A stretch of DNA of 9,529 bases from Candidatus Albibeggiatoa sp. nov. BB20 (GTDB lineage: Bacteria > Pseudomonadota > Gammaproteobacteria > Beggiatoales > Beggiatoaceae). Shown one piece after another: positions 1 through 5,564 of the stretch (the first letter of the stretch is position 1; every line of letters starts with the position of its first letter). A model generated the notes under the pieces. That model was not told the DNA's origin, ran no database searches, and saw only the letters and a program-made list of their open reading frames with translations. A program made the position numbers and the translations under genes. The stretch is taken from NCBI GenBank assembly GCA_016744725.1, contig JADGDW010000168.1, forward strand, positions 1-9,529. The letters run 5' to 3'.

Positions 1-862
1 AATTAGTGCAGCGGCACAAGTCATGCGCAATTTAGCCACACCCGTTACCTTAGCAAACCAAAAATACTTAGTTGATATTGTTGGTACAGGTGGTGACGGG
101 ACACATACGTTTAATATTTCAACCACCAGTGCATTTGTAGTTGCTGCTGCAGGTGGTAAAGTGGCAAAACATGGTAATCGTTCCGTATCCAGTAGTAGTG
201 GCAGTGCTGATGTTTTAGAGGCTTTGGGGGTTACATTAAAGGTTACACCAGAACAAGTGGCTGATTGTGTTAATCAAATTGGTATTGGCTTTATGTTTGC
301 ACCGCAACATCACAGCGCGATGAAACATGCAATGACCCCAAGAAAAGAAATGGGCGTACGCACCTTATTCAATTTATTAGGCCCTTTAACCAACCCTGCA
401 GGCGCACCTAACCAATTACTCGGCGTGTATGATAAAAATTGGTTAGAGCCATTAGCCCTTGTATTACAACGTTTAGGTAGTGAGCATGTGTTATTAATTC
501 ATGCTGAAGATGGCTTAGACGAAATTAGTATTGCAAGTCAGACTTATGTAACCGAATTACATCATGATAAAATAACCTCTTATACCATCTCGCCTGAACA
601 ACTGGGCTTAAGTCGAGCCAGTTTAGACCAAATTCAAGTTGAGAGTGTAGAACAAAGTGTAGACATGGTACGCACAGTATTGAGCAATCAAACTTCTGCC
701 GCACGCGACATTGTATTACTTAATGCAGGGGCTGCGATTTATGCCGCTAATTTAGTGGGTAGTTTAGAACAAGGTGTTCGTCAAGCCCACAATGTGATAC
801 GCAGTGGAGAAGCACAGCAAAAACTTGATGCACTTGTCCAGTTAACTCAAAGTTTTCACTAA
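1..862 (+). CDS. trpD: Anthranilate phosphoribosyltransferase, 5' end outside window
   Basis: TrpD transfers the phosphoribosyl group of PRPP to anthranilate, the second step of tryptophan synthesis from chorismate, in the cytosol. The reading frame is open from base 2 and codes for ISAAAQVMRNLATPV before and across the ATG at 23. That ATG is therefore an internal Met and the true start lies upstream. The window holds about 286 residues; standalone TrpD is usually about 340, so roughly 50 N-terminal residues are missing. The PRPP-binding glycine motif GTGGDGTHTFNIST follows, then KVAKHGNRSVSSSSGSADVL, and the anthranilate/Mg region HHSAMKHAMTPRKEMGVRT leading into FNLLGPLTNPAG. All hallmark segments are intact. 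trpC starts 14 bases after the stop, so the two are very likely one transcript. Identity is secure; only the N-terminus cannot be judged. Confidence 0.96.
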   Translation, partial: ISAAAQVMRNLATPVTLANQKYLVDIVGTGGDGTHTFNISTTSAFVVAAAGGKVAKHGNRSVSSSSGSADVLEALGVTLKVTPEQVADCVNQIGIGFMFAPQHHSAMKHAMTPRKEMGVRTLFNLLGPLTNPAGAPNQLLGVYDKNWLEPLALVLQRLGSEHVLLIHAEDGLDEISIASQTYVTELHHDKITSYTISPEQLGLSRASLDQIQVESVEQSVDMVRTVLSNQTSAARDIVLLNAGAAIYAANLVGSLEQGVRQAHNVIRSGEAQQKLDALVQLTQSFH

Positions 863-876
863 ACAAGACCATTAAG

Positions 877-1680
877 ATGAGCCAAGTCCCCGATATTTTA
901 AAGAAAATCTTAGACTATAAAGTTGAGGAAGTTGCCGCAAAAAGTGCCAAAATCTCTTTGCGTGAACTGAGTCGCCGTGCTGCAGACAGTCCGCCACCGC
1001 GTGGATTTATTGAAGCCATTGATACTCGCTTACAGTTACAACAACCTGCGGTGATTGCAGAAATTAAAAAAGCCTCTCCAAGCAAAGGTGTGTTGCGTGA
1101 ACATTTTTCTCCTGCTGAAATTGCCGAAAGTTATGAACATGCAGGTGCCGCCTGTCTATCCGTTTTAACAGACCGACCTTTTTTCCAAGGCGCATTAAAA
1201 GATTTACAACGTGCCCGCAAAGCCTCGACACTACCGATTATACGTAAAGATTTTATGATTGATCCGTATCAAGTCTATGAATCACGCGTGGTAGGTGCAG
1301 ATTGTATTTTGTTGATTGTTGCTGCTTTAGGTGATGCGCAATTGCATGATTTAGCAGGTTTAGCCAAACATTTAAAAATGGATGTGTTGGTTGAAGTACA
1401 TGATCGCGAAGAGTTAGAACGGGCTTTGTTATTAAATACCCGCATGATTGGAATTAATAACCGTAGTTTACGTACCTTTAAAACGGATTTACAAACTTCA
1501 ATTGATTTGGGTAAGGATATTCCACGTCGTCATATTATCGTAAGTGAAAGCGGTATTAGTGACCCCAGACATATTTCCCTTTTGCGTGAACAAGCAGACA
1601 TTCATACTTTCCTGATCGGCGAATCTCTTATGACTTCACCCGAACCGGGAGAGGCTTTGATTAATCTATTGAGCGAATAG
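877..1680 (+). CDS. trpC: Indole-3-glycerol phosphate synthase
   Basis: This enzyme closes the indole ring by decarboxylating CdRP to indole-3-glycerol phosphate, the step after PRA isomerisation in tryptophan synthesis. The 267-residue protein is a single-domain TIM barrel of normal length for a monofunctional TrpC; there is no fused TrpF domain as in E. coli. Expected catalytic and phosphate-binding residues are visible: Glu62 and Lys64 in AEIKKASPSKG, Lys124 in IIRKDF, Glu173 in LVEVHD, the Asn pair 194-195 in GINNRSL, and Glu224-Ser225 in VSESGI. The final phosphate loop FLIGESLM is present. The ATG at 877 follows trpD by 14 bases with only a weak ribosome-binding site (AAGA 8 bases upstream), which fits operon expression. 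PRA isomerase (trpF) must be elsewhere. Function is secure from family knowledge and motifs. Confidence 0.97.
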   Translation: MSQVPDILKKILDYKVEEVAAKSAKISLRELSRRAADSPPPRGFIEAIDTRLQLQQPAVIAEIKKASPSKGVLREHFSPAEIAESYEHAGAACLSVLTDRPFFQGALKDLQRARKASTLPIIRKDFMIDPYQVYESRVVGADCILLIVAALGDAQLHDLAGLAKHLKMDVLVEVHDREELERALLLNTRMIGINNRSLRTFKTDLQTSIDLGKDIPRRHIIVSESGISDPRHISLLREQADIHTFLIGESLMTSPEPGEALINLLSE

Positions 1681-1712
1681 AAAGCATATTGGCTTTTGGT
1701 CTATTTTGATTT

Positions 1713-2198
1713 ATGGCAGAAACAGTTTACATTGGCTTAGGGAGCAATTTACAAAATCCCATTCAGCAAGTGCAATTGGCATTACAACGTTTACACGCGT
1801 TACCACAAACTCAAGTTATAAAATGCTCCTCTTTGTATCGTACTGCACCCTTAGGCGGTCTTGACCAACCCGGCTATATTAATGCAGTCGCCCAACTGAT
1901 GACCCACCTATCGCCATTAGAATTATTATCTAATTTACAGCTATTGGAAAATTTGCAAGGTCGTATTCGTCAGCAACATTGGGGCGCACGTACATTGGAT
2001 TTAGATATTGTGCTGTATGGTCAACATCATATTTGTCACCCGCGTTTAACTGTGCCACATGTGGGTTTATACGAAAGAAGCTTTGTTTTATATCCATTAT
2101 ATGAATGCAACCCTGAATTGGTTTTGCCTAATGGTCAATTGCTGAGTGAAATATTGTCTTCATTGGTACAAGATGAAATTCAAAAAATTGCGGCGTAG
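1713..2198 (+). CDS. folK: 6-hydroxymethyl-7,8-dihydropterin pyrophosphokinase
   Basis: HPPK transfers pyrophosphate from ATP to 6-hydroxymethyl-dihydropterin, giving the substrate for dihydropteroate synthase in folate synthesis. The 161-residue length matches stand-alone bacterial FolK. The N-terminal signature GLGSNLQNP (8-16), the pterin-loop segment LYRTAPLGGLDQPGYINAV (41-59) and the Mg/ATP signature HWGARTLDLDIVLYG are all present. Asp96 and Asp98 correspond to the metal-binding pair known in E. coli FolK. RLTVPHVGLYERSFVLYPL is the usual C-terminal block. It starts 32 bases after trpC and has no clear Shine-Dalgarno sequence, so it is probably read from the trp transcript. The aminobenzoate part of folate and tryptophan both derive from chorismate, but folK acts on the pterin branch, so the link may only be co-expression. 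In many gammaproteobacteria folK sits with pcnB instead. Confidence 0.96.
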   Translation: MAETVYIGLGSNLQNPIQQVQLALQRLHALPQTQVIKCSSLYRTAPLGGLDQPGYINAVAQLMTHLSPLELLSNLQLLENLQGRIRQQHWGARTLDLDIVLYGQHHICHPRLTVPHVGLYERSFVLYPLYECNPELVLPNGQLLSEILSSLVQDEIQKIAA

Positions 2199-2496
2199 TT
2201 TTTTATCTAAGGTTTCTCTTTCGTTTAATTTCCATTTCTCCATTATAAAATCAAGCTTACAAGTGTGCTAATTATAATTCACACCCGCTAGGTAAGCGTT
2301 GCTTGCCTCAAATTCATCTCGCTATTGAAATCGGCGACACCTGTTTGGCTGATTTTAATTCCATGATTCACTTCTTGTCATAAGTCTGATATTCAAGTAT
2401 TTTAGCGTTTTATAAGGAACAGCTTTCTGGTCTGTATTCCAACTTAATATGTTGGGTATAAGGCTTTTAAATCGACATTATATTAAGGAGATAACA
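2199..2496. other. Intergenic region between folK and the secreted-protein gene
   Basis: There is no convincing gene in this 298-base gap. It contains a T-rich start just after folK (2197-2240), a perfect TATAAT hexamer at 2273-2278 without a good -35 partner, and a short IR GTGTG/CACAC (2263-2267 with 2280-2284). It also has a small stem GGTAAGC/GCTTGCC (2291-2297 with 2301-2307, one G-T wobble) with no following T tract, so it is not a clear terminator. A better promoter candidate sits at 2375-2403 and is listed separately. Confidence 0.5.
2375..2403 (+). promoter_or_regulatory. Candidate sigma70-type promoter for the 2497-4067 gene pair
   Basis: TTGTCA at 2375-2380 (five of six to TTGACA) is followed after exactly 17 bases by TATTTT at 2398-2403 (four of six to TATAAT). 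It would give a leader of roughly 85 bases before the ATG at 2497. This is a pattern match only, in AT-rich DNA, so a chance occurrence is possible. Confidence 0.35.
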
Positions 2497-3402
2497 ATGC
2501 AAAGGTCTATCTGGTTTTTAATACTTATTTTATGCGCACCTTTAGCAATGGCCGCACAGGATTTACACGGCACATGGAAAGCAACCAGCTATCAAATTAT
2601 TGGTTATACCTCTTTGTCTGATGCAGATGCAAAAGCATGGGTGGGAAATACGATACGTTTTGCTAACCAAGTCTCAACATTACGCACGGCGCGCGGTGCA
2701 CAATCTTGCCAATCCGCGAGCTATCAAACTCGAGTTGAAGATGCTGAAGGTTATTTTCTCATTGGTTATGGAGTTAAGCCGCAACAATTAGGCATTACTC
2801 AGTCAAAAATTACTGTGGTGAGCGTTGCTTGCCGTCAAGCCAGTTGGATGGGTGCTTATCGTGAGTTTGTACAAATTTCCGATCAACAAATGCTGACTGA
2901 TTGGGAAGGGGTTTTATTATTTTTTAATAGACAAGCAGAAGGCATCGGTGCATTGTCCAATGGCAGCCAGCCTTTAATTCTGTCTCCACAAAGTTTGGGA
3001 GCAGTGACTCCAGAAACACTTTATCAATATCAAGCCTTAGCTCAAGCCTTTTCAGGTTATGATTTAACCGCTAACCGTGGTTATATGCACGTCACTCGCA
3101 AAGGGCAGACTAAATTTAAAGTTTATCCTAATTTACATACAGGCAAAGTTGCAAAAATCTTGATTTATGATGAAACTGTCACTGCACCGGGTGGTGTGAA
3201 AATTGGTATGACTTATCCACAAATCTTTAATCAAGAAGGCCAAATTGTGGATTGTGAGAAAAGTTTCTGGCGCGGTAAATCGACTTGTTATTATCCCAGT
3301 ATGCGCACCGTCGAATATATTTTTAACACGGGTCGTCCAAAATCAGGCGGCAAACTGGTGGAAATTCACTGGACTGCTGACGTGACTTTAGTTAGTCAAT
3401 AA
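2497..3402 (+). CDS. Secreted (periplasmic) protein of unknown function, possible DUF1131-like C-terminal half
   Basis: I do not firmly recognise this 301-residue protein. The start at 2497 is preferred over the in-frame ATG at 2449 because AAGGAG (2485-2490) lies at ideal distance and the product then begins with a classical signal peptide (MQRSIWFLILILCAPLAMA). Cleavage is likely near residue 19 or 20. There is no lipobox, because Cys13 is preceded by Leu, so it is probably soluble. The mature part looks two-domain. Residues about 22-145 open with LHGTWKAT, like a small lipocalin-type beta barrel, and carry Cys71 and Cys112. Residues about 160-301 carry Cys253 and Cys264 and contain GGVKIGMTYPQIF and TVEYIF. 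From memory this second half resembles the DUF1131/RpoE-regulated lipoprotein (YfeY) pattern, which is an unverified impression. Four cysteines spaced as two pairs suggest disulfides. The gene ends two bases before the CbiM-like gene, so the pair is probably translationally coupled and may work together at the cell envelope. Confidence 0.85.
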   Translation: MQRSIWFLILILCAPLAMAAQDLHGTWKATSYQIIGYTSLSDADAKAWVGNTIRFANQVSTLRTARGAQSCQSASYQTRVEDAEGYFLIGYGVKPQQLGITQSKITVVSVACRQASWMGAYREFVQISDQQMLTDWEGVLLFFNRQAEGIGALSNGSQPLILSPQSLGAVTPETLYQYQALAQAFSGYDLTANRGYMHVTRKGQTKFKVYPNLHTGKVAKILIYDETVTAPGGVKIGMTYPQIFNQEGQIVDCEKSFWRGKSTCYYPSMRTVEYIFNTGRPKSGGKLVEIHWTADVTLVSQ

Positions 3403-3404
3403 TC

Positions 3405-4067
3405 ATGGAGTTTAGTTCTGAAATATTGCCCAATAGCTGGTTATGGATTGGGCATTTTATTTATGCACTGTTATTGGGTGCTGCATTATGGCGGCTGTCT
3501 TGGCATCATTTATTTGATTCATATGACAGTCATATTTTTTTCGCCAGTTGGATTTTACTGTGGTTAGTTTGGCGACAAGGCGGCGGTATCACTGAGGGAA
3601 TGGAATTCCACTTACTAATGGTGACTAGCGTAACCCTGATGTTTGGCTGGCAATACGCGCTAATCACCGTCAGCATGGCGCAATTGGGTTTATCGATTGA
3701 AGGAAAAACGGAGTGGTTTGCCTATTCCATTAATGTATTGTGCAATGGCGCGATTCCCATTTTTATCACTTATGGCTTATATCGGCTTAAATATATTTTG
3801 ATGCCGCGCCACTTCATTATTTATATTTATATTGCGGCCTTTTTTGGCGGTGCGTTATCAATGCTGGCCAGCCGTTTAACAGGAATGGGATTATTGCTAT
3901 TGAGTGGTACTTATACGTGGCTTAGTTTGGGCAATGAACCTTTATTTATTATGGCTATGTTATTTCCTGAAGCCTTTCTCAACGGTTTAGTCATGACCGT
4001 ATTAGTCGCTTATCGCCCTGAATGGGTCAGTAGTTTTAGTGATAATAAGTATTTAAATAATAAGTAA
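3405..4067 (+). CDS. CbiM-like integral membrane protein (ECF-transporter permease fold, COG3235 type)
   Basis: This is a 220-residue hydrophobic protein with about six to seven membrane segments (roughly residues 15-30, 43-57, 70-95, 105-127, 137-156, 160-172 and 178-202). The region MEFHLLMVTSVTLMFGWQYA followed by FAYSINVLCNGAIPIFITYG and LYRL follows the CbiM/NikM layout of a conserved His (His69), an Asn (Asn110) and a Pro/Tyr-Arg loop. FPEAFLNGLVM with a closing YRPEWV fits what I recall of the uncharacterised COG3235 subgroup. True CbiM/NikM proteins bind Co or Ni through an N-terminal Met-His; this one begins MEFSSEILP and has no His2, so a Co/Ni role is doubtful. No CbiN, CbiQ or CbiO gene is adjacent. 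The ATG lies two bases after the stop of the upstream secreted-protein gene and has no own ribosome-binding site, indicating translational coupling. The family call is fairly confident; the substrate is unknown. Confidence 0.8.
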   Translation: MEFSSEILPNSWLWIGHFIYALLLGAALWRLSWHHLFDSYDSHIFFASWILLWLVWRQGGGITEGMEFHLLMVTSVTLMFGWQYALITVSMAQLGLSIEGKTEWFAYSINVLCNGAIPIFITYGLYRLKYILMPRHFIIYIYIAAFFGGALSMLASRLTGMGLLLLSGTYTWLSLGNEPLFIMAMLFPEAFLNGLVMTVLVAYRPEWVSSFSDNKYLNNK

Positions 4068-4072
4068 ATCAG

Positions 4073-4261
4073 CTAGGGGCGTTCTCATTTAGATCCAAAA
4101 GTCCTGAAAATATTCTATATGAGCAATTACTTATAAAAATTTTTCGCTTTAAATTGTTGTCTATAGAATCCATTTAAGACGCAGAGCGTCTGTGCTGCAT
4201 TCCAACGGAGACCGTTGGAACGAGAAAAAATCCGTTATTAGTTGAATAAGAACGCGCCTAG
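4073..4261. mobile_element. Non-autonomous, MITE-like element with imperfect terminal inverted repeats and CTAG ends
   Basis: The left end CTAGGGGCGTTCTCATT (from 4073) and the reverse complement of the right end, CTAGGCGCGTTCTTATT (ending 4261), agree at 15 of 17 positions. Both ends carry CTAG (4073-4076 and 4258-4261), which can be read as a 4-bp target duplication around an element of 181 bp (4077-4257). From family knowledge, some IS5-group elements duplicate CTAG-like YTAR targets; assignment to that group is inference. The interior has no ORF and is palindromic: ATTCTATA/TATAGAAT (4112-4119 with 4162-4169) encloses CAATT/AATTG (4124-4128 with 4152-4156), followed by a REP-like double hairpin at 4178-4224. 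Confidence 0.55.
4178..4224. repeat. REP-like double hairpin (GACGCagaGCGTC + TTCCAACGGagaCCGTTGGAA)
   Basis: There are two adjacent perfect stems, each with an AGA loop: GACGC/GCGTC (4178-4182 with 4186-4190) and TTCCAACGG/CCGTTGGAA (4200-4208 with 4212-4220). They are joined by TGTGCTGCA and end in CGAG. This layout matches, from memory, a dispersed repeat seen in many gammaproteobacterial and cyanobacterial genomes (GACGCAGAGCGTC with GCTGCATTCC and GGAACGAG). It sits between convergent genes and could act as an RNA stem near the 3' ends. Confidence 0.7.
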
Positions 4262-4272
4262 GTCATTATCTC

Positions 4273-5250
4273 CTAACTCCAAGCAGGTCGGCGTTGCATA
4301 ATCAACCATAAAAAGAATGGTGCGCCCAACAATGCAGTGACTACACCTAGCTTCAATTCACCGCTATCTAATAAAATTAAACGTACTAAAAAATCAGCCG
4401 TCAACAATAACAATGCACCTGCCAATGCACTGACAATAAGCAAGCGGCTAGGTTGGTGCGCGACTAATGGCCGACACAAGTGAGGTATGATAAGTCCAAC
4501 AAAACCAATATTGCCACTCAGAGCAACGGCCGCTCCGACACATAATGCAGTGCCTAACATTGCCTGTATTTTGATCCAGCCCATATTAAACCCTAAACTG
4601 GTTGCGACTTCTTCACCTAAACTTAAACTATCCAAGGCTCTTGCGGTATTGAGTAGCAGTAACCAACCCGTCAGAATCAATGGCGTAATCCAATATAAAT
4701 CACTCAAACTACGGTCAGCCAAACTGCCCATAAGCCAAAATAAAATTTCCATTGCTGCATAAGGATTAGGGGCGAGGTTTAGAGCCAATGCAGTCATGGC
4801 AGCGGTAAAACTATTAATCGCAACTCCTGCTAAAATCAACGTTGTCACATCTGGATTGCGCCCAGCTAAAAAGTATAAAACGATTAAACTCAGCATTGCC
4901 CCCAACATGCCACCCAATGGCAACATGAATGAGCCATAGTGCATAAATCCAAAATAAAACACGCAGACCGCGCCAAATGCAGCACCACTGGATACGCCAA
5001 TCACACTGGGATCAGCAAGAGGATTGCGTAATAATCCCTGTAACACTGCACCCGATAAACCCAGTGTCGCACCGACTAATAAGCCTAATAATAAGCGCGG
5101 CAACCTAATCTGATGCACAATCAGCCAAGCGGTTTCAGATTGCTGCGGCAATAATTCCAGTAATGAAACTTGTCCAAACCAAAGCCCAAGCCCAAAAACA
5201 CAGAAAATAGCAGCAATGAGTATGAGCCAAAGTTTTAAATCTTTAAACAT
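4273..5250 (-). CDS. btuC: FecCD/BtuC-family ABC transporter permease (cobalamin or siderophore type)
   Basis: This is the membrane permease of a type II ABC importer that carries cobalamin, haem or Fe-siderophores across the inner membrane. I take the ATG at 5250 (325 aa) because CAAGAG lies 8 bases upstream; the in-frame GTG at 5259 would overlap that site. Length and the roughly ten hydrophobic segments fit the family. Family blocks are clear: IRLPRLLLGLLVGATLGLSG near residue 50, LQGLLRNPLADPSVIGVSSG (about 70-88), DSLSLGEEVATSLGF (about 207-221, the coupling-helix region that contacts the ATPase), GNIGFVGLIIPHLCRP (about 246-261) and GVVTALLGAPFFLWL near the C-terminus. Usual partners are an ATPase (BtuD-type) and a periplasmic binding protein (BtuF-type); neither is adjacent. 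Downstream lies a repeat element and a convergent gene pair, upstream a repeat element and a divergent gene. No cobalamin riboswitch motif is seen upstream. Substrate is therefore open; the symbol is by family resemblance. Confidence 0.85.
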   Translation of the reverse strand: MFKDLKLWLILIAAIFCVFGLGLWFGQVSLLELLPQQSETAWLIVHQIRLPRLLLGLLVGATLGLSGAVLQGLLRNPLADPSVIGVSSGAAFGAVCVFYFGFMHYGSFMLPLGGMLGAMLSLIVLYFLAGRNPDVTTLILAGVAINSFTAAMTALALNLAPNPYAAMEILFWLMGSLADRSLSDLYWITPLILTGWLLLLNTARALDSLSLGEEVATSLGFNMGWIKIQAMLGTALCVGAAVALSGNIGFVGLIIPHLCRPLVAHQPSRLLIVSALAGALLLLTADFLVRLILLDSGELKLGVVTALLGAPFFLWLIMQRRPAWS

Positions 5251-5266
5251 GAACAACACTCTTGTT

Positions 5267-5286
5267 ATACTGTAGATTCACAGTAT
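5267..5286. promoter_or_regulatory. Perfect 7-bp inverted repeat upstream of the btuC-like gene, candidate operator
   Basis: ATACTGT (5267-5273) and ACAGTAT (5280-5286) are perfect inverted arms around the 6-base centre agattc. The site ends 17 bases before the preferred start codon, overlapping where a promoter -10/ribosome-binding region would be. It superficially recalls a LexA box but its spacing is CTG-N8-CAG, two bases shorter than the E. coli consensus, and it shows no Fur-box pattern. A dedicated repressor site is possible; the regulator is unknown. Confidence 0.4.
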
Positions 5287-5317
5287 GTTTTTTGTACAAA
5301 GTGACTAACCTTAATAA

Positions 5318-5501
5318 CTCATGTTACGCAAAATGTAAAAAAATTTGAAAGAGTAGGGTGGAATAGATGAGCCTTTTTTGATGTTAGTTATTATTAATAA
5401 ACTACCTCTCACCGTATTCCACCATTCCATGCGTATCATATATTTTGGTGGAAAACGCTGCGCTATTCCACCCTACATAAAATGAAAAGTTCTAACGTGA
5501 G
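5318..5501. mobile_element. MITE-like element with nested GTAGGGTGG hairpins and TTAATAA flanks
   Basis: The ends CTCATGTTA (5318-5326) and TAACGTGAG (5493-5501) are inverted repeats with eight of nine matches. They are bordered on both sides by the direct repeat TTAATAA (5311-5317 and 5502-5508), which can be read as a 7-bp target duplication of a 184-bp element. Inside, GTAGGGTGGAATAG (5353-5366) and CTATTCCACCCTAC (5463-5476) form a perfect 14-bp inverted pair, enclosing a second pair TTCCACCA/TGGTGGAA (5417-5424 with 5446-5453). There is no ORF of note. The GTAGGGTGG/CCACCCTAC ends resemble a widely dispersed bacterial repeat family. The element fills most of the divergent intergenic region between the btuC-like gene and the GT-C-like gene. 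Confidence 0.55.
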
Positions 5502-5513
5502 TTAATAAACTAC
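5394..5513 (+). repeat. Direct repeat pair TTAATAAACTAC
   Basis: The 12-mer TTAATAAACTAC occurs at 5394-5405 and again at 5502-5513, 108 bases apart. The first copy lies inside the MITE-like element and the second spans its right border. TTAATAA also borders the left end at 5311. Either two insertions or an internal rearrangement produced the copies. Confidence 0.6.
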
Positions 5514-5564
5514 AAGCCAATCATTAAACCAATGCAGGATACCACTTGCGTCAATTAACATTTT

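Larger units (their letters stand above)
4068..4272. other. Convergent intergenic spacer filled by a MITE-like element
   Basis: Almost the whole spacer between the CbiM-like gene (+) and the btuC-like gene (-) is taken up by the palindromic element described at 4073-4261. I see no gene and no conventional intrinsic terminator with a T tract for either flanking gene; the hairpins of the element could serve that purpose. Confidence 0.6.

Noticed and set aside
2263..2284. CRP-like site (TGTG...CACA) in the folK downstream gap
   Set aside because: The arms are separated by 12 bases instead of the 8 between TGTG and CACA in a CRP site, so the match is not credible.
2245..2383. About 45 stop-free codons ending at the TAA at 2381, including HLAIEIGDTCLADF
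   Set aside because: It has no in-frame start codon near its beginning, no ribosome-binding site and no family I recognise. It could be a gene relic, but the length is within what chance gives, so I did not call it.
2449..2496. Upstream in-frame ATG extending the secreted protein by 16 residues
   Set aside because: The extension would place a charged stretch before a clean signal peptide, and the AAGGAG at 2485-2490 clearly serves the ATG at 2497.
4487..4762. Plus-strand ORF of 91 codons inside the btuC-like gene
   Set aside because: It is antisense to a well-conserved permease, has low-complexity composition and no ribosome-binding site or recognisable domain, so it is a shadow frame.
5267..5286. 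LexA (SOS) box reading of the ATACTGT dyad
   Set aside because: The CTG-to-CAG distance is 8 rather than the 10 of the E. coli consensus, and the downstream gene is a transporter, so an SOS site is not supported.
4178..5476. CRISPR array suggested by repeated hairpins in the two spacers
   Set aside because: The repeats are palindromic, differ between the two spacers and show no regular repeat-spacer periodicity or cas genes.
4073..5513. btuC-like gene as cargo of a composite transposon
   Set aside because: The two flanking elements have different terminal repeats and different candidate target duplications, and no transposase gene is present.
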